DNA of 64,000 nt from Neurospora tetraspora (taxonomy: Eukaryota; Ascomycota; Sordariomycetes; Sordariales; Sordariaceae): assembly GCF_033439725.1 (NCBI RefSeq), contig NW_026944384.1, positions 2,852,001 to 2,916,000 on the forward strand. The letters are read 5' to 3'. Position numbers and translations under genes: made by a program. This document shows, piece by piece, positions 61,638 to 64,000 of the stretch. Each line of letters starts with the position of its first letter. The stretch's first letter is position 1. The notes under the pieces are model-generated. The model worked only from the letters and a program-made list of their open reading frames with translations. It did no database searches and had not been told where the DNA came from.

Positions 61638-64000
61638 TCACTTCTCCGAAACAAACATCGACCCCATCCATCCGTATGCCCGGTTCAATCTTCTACCAAT
61701 CCGTCTTGCCATCATGAAGGTAAGCTTCCCCTTAGGATGCGGCTCATGGAACTGGATGGCCCTCTCAACATCCAAGTTGGTCGGACGAAACTGCCACACT
61801 GATCCATACAACTTCTCAGCCATGAACCCGGTAGAGGTTATGGCATGCAGGAAGTCGTTCCAGGGAATCTCGCCAGGGCTGGAGGTAATGTTGGGATTAT
61901 AAAACAGCGTACGGAAAACCTTGATGGATCTAGCATCAACGGCAAAAATAGGCTGTTTATCCTCGGTCAAGTCCGGGGTGGGGGGTTGCTCCGTAGCGGT
62001 AGGCTCCGTTGGGGCGTTCGTCGTTCCACGGGTCTTCACCTTGATCTTTGGAGACGGCGTTGGCTCGGGTTTGGGGGCTGTGAGTCCAAAGAAGAAAGAA
62101 GAGAAGGGGATGATCAGGTCATCCACATTCGCGACAGTTGGTTTCGCCCCTTTGTCGTCCGCAGTCGGCACGGAAGGCTCAACCCACTCTGGTGTGCGTT
62201 GAAGACTACGCGATTGAGTAAGGAGTCTTCTGACGAACGTGTTCTCAAGGTTGTTTGCGTCCTTGTACATGATTCGGTCGACACCCTTCCAGAATTCGTC
62301 GAGGTTGCCTTCTGCACTTCTCAGAGCCTCCACATTCTCCTTGGTGCGGCGCTTGTCGACAGGGTAGAAAAATCTCTTACATGCAGGCTTACCCAGCCGG
62401 ACAAGTGAGTAAAACCTGCCCTGCTTCTCACTGGTAGCCCTGACAATAGCTGCCCAAGGCTTGCTAGTTTCGGCAAACGCAGCCTTGATGCTATCCTCAT
62501 GGTCGATATCCAGAGTCTCGAAGCTGCGGGCCCATGGTTGGTAGCAGTCAAGCTGTCTCATACACTGGGTGATGATGGAAAGCTGTCCGATTAAGCCAGC
62601 AACATAGGACGAAATCATCCGGCTAGCTTCCTTCTCTGTTTCCAGCAGGCGCTCCAACTCGTCCACAATAATGGGCTGCGAGGCTAAGAACAGATCCATA
62701 CCGTCCTCCCACAGCGTCCTCAGAAGCCAGACCAACCGCTTCTCTACTGGATTCATCTTGTGATTAGGGTTGAAGGCGACTGCGACCTCGTTCAGATCCC
62801 TGAGTGACCCCTGGGCTCTGAATGAGAGATATCTCATGGGCGGCGATGACATGACTGTTTGTTTCAGTTCGCCAAGAACACCCTTGGTGGCCTGGTAAAG
62901 GTAGAAACGGAATTTGAGCAATGCCTTCAGATACTCCTTGGGCAAATCGTCCTTGACTGATATGGCCTTTGCATATTTTTCCTGGAGAGCTTGCAACTCT
63001 TTTGCTTGGCGATGAAGCTCATTGTATACCTCAACCTCCATGTACGCCGTGTTGACAAGACTGGACAAGATACGTGACCAGAAAACCTCCTAGTTGACTG
63101 GATAGGATTTGCCCCAGCGGTCTTTAAGAGTCTCCGGGCGATGTTCCTGCAACTCGAGGGCTTTGTCGACGAAATAGTTGGAATCCTCACGTAGGGACCA
63201 CAAGTGATCTTCACTGGCTGCTGCTTGAGCGCCCAGAAGCGACTCAATGCGGCCAAAGTCAAGTTTGGCAGGCACTCGGTAAGGGGCTTCGGCAGCCAAG
63301 ACGGCAAGAGAGTCGAACCCGGTGGTCTCACTTTCTTCTTTCATGTGTGGCTCGGGCTGGACGGGATATTTACTGCTCAAAAGCTGGTCTTCGGGGATCT
63401 CATGAAGAATTTCGGTGCAGCATTTAACCAAGAAGGAAAGGAGGCGGTCCTGGACTTCCAATACGAGCAGCCCTTCACCGGGCAGGAACTGCCTTTGACT
63501 CATGGCCAACTCGAAGTTGCTGGGGTGCTCGTCCCAGGACAATAGCTTGCCATACTCGTCGGGGTGCTTCTCATCGACGCCGTTGAGGATCATGGTGTAC
63601 TCGTTCAAGAAGATGGGGACCACGGCCTTGGTGACGAAGGCGAATTTTGTATTGGTGGCATCGATGCCGGCAAATGTGCAAGGGTGATGGCGTCCACGCG
63701 AGTTTAGCAGCAATGGCAGTAAGCGTGGACGGGAGAGATCCTCTTGGTTGATGTACGGCCATATGAACCAGTCCCTGTACTTGGTGCCCATCATGCGCTG
63801 TTGCTCAGACTCTTTGAGGAAGGCCTCAAAGTCAGGACGATGGTTGGGGGCCATGTTGGGCCAGGCCTTGAGCAAGATCTGGAGACGCTGTGCCTTCTTC
63901 TTCTTGGCCCAGCGCTTTTGGATGGTGTCTTCATGTCGTTCAAGAATATCGTGCAACTTGGCGTATGAAGCGAATATGCTGTCACGTCTCTCTTTGGCAC
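61638..64000 (-). pseudogene. Large fungal protein of unknown function, interrupted by an amber codon, 5' end off the window
   Basis: The minus-strand frame is open from the right edge to 63093, meets TAG at 63092-63090, then continues in the same frame to the stop at 61638-61640. The parts are about 302 codons (edge side) and 483 codons after the stop. Both look like one protein: the N-terminal part has NSRGRHHPCTFAGIDATNTK, FLPGEGLLVLEVQDRLLSFL and KCCTEILHEI, a pattern of a large uncharacterised fungal family with a C-terminal helical region. The second part (MEVEVYNELHRQAKELQAL onward) is helical with a Pro/Thr-rich linker (about 62000-62100) and a conserved-looking end (GEIPWNDFLHAITSTGF). 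The sense codon expected in place of TAG is probably CAG, one C-to-T change away. No GT-AG intron removes the stop without shifting the frame. It is either a strain-specific null allele or a pseudogene. Confidence 0.65.

Overview
The window is nuclear DNA of a filamentous ascomycete, most probably a Sordariomycete close to Neurospora or Sordaria. The evidence is: short introns of about 50-140 bp with GTAAGT-type donors, CTAAC-type branch sites and TAG/CAG acceptors; long intergenic spacers; a WetA-type conidiation regulator; a ribonuclease N1-type secreted RNase; an AA9 lytic polysaccharide monooxygenase of a Neurospora-like subtype; and small inverted-repeat elements with C-to-T style decay. 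The species itself is inference.

Layout. 1-727: 5' part of a BTB/POZ gene running off the left edge (minus). 728-6808: a 6-kb gene-poor spacer carrying a 413-bp hAT-like MITE at 2555-2967. 6809-12431: a Gln/Ser-rich protein of unknown function, then wet-1. 12432-18993: spacer, then a TRP/ML-domain flavin-carrier-like protein with a tiny last exon. 20685-26935 (minus): a secreted class C beta-lactamase-like serine hydrolase (4 exons) and a 994-aa polytopic glycoprotein (6 exons). 28707-30112: OMA1-type mitochondrial protease. 30764-31946 (minus): an atypical Ras-like GTPase. 32961-33243: a second MITE. 33482-34105: a small, apparently decayed gene. 35926-38628: DUF3433 membrane protein. 39388-40974: acidic protein of unknown function. 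41923-45105: OCRL-type inositol polyphosphate 5-phosphatase. 45979-46860: Dcp1-like EVH1 protein. 47111-47968: Swi5-domain recombination protein. 48237-48814: ribonuclease N1. 50445-50609: a TA-flanked MITE. 51259-51927: Cys-motif orphan. 52368-54216: two-FAS1 GPI protein with triplicated repeats. 55509-56450: AA9 LPMO with two lesions. 56555-61405: a UstYa-like DUF3328 oxidase, a divergently transcribed repeat peptide precursor and a DUF2236 oxygenase-like gene. 61638-64000: a large protein of unknown function interrupted by one amber codon and cut by the right edge.

The most interesting part is 56555-61405. A DUF3328 (UstYa-family) gene with both HxxHC motifs stands head-to-head with a gene for a 122-aa secreted precursor. 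That precursor holds two near-identical 21-residue units, each directly after a Lys-Arg Kex2 site. This is the arrangement of fungal dikaritin-type RiPP clusters (ustiloxin, phomopsin, asperipin), but the repeats have no Tyr and instead carry a Trp-Ile-Trp core. A DUF2236 (MpaB-like) oxygenase candidate lies just downstream. I infer a small RiPP biosynthetic locus; its product and function are unknown.

Most other genes are housekeeping or developmental singletons with no evident functional linkage.
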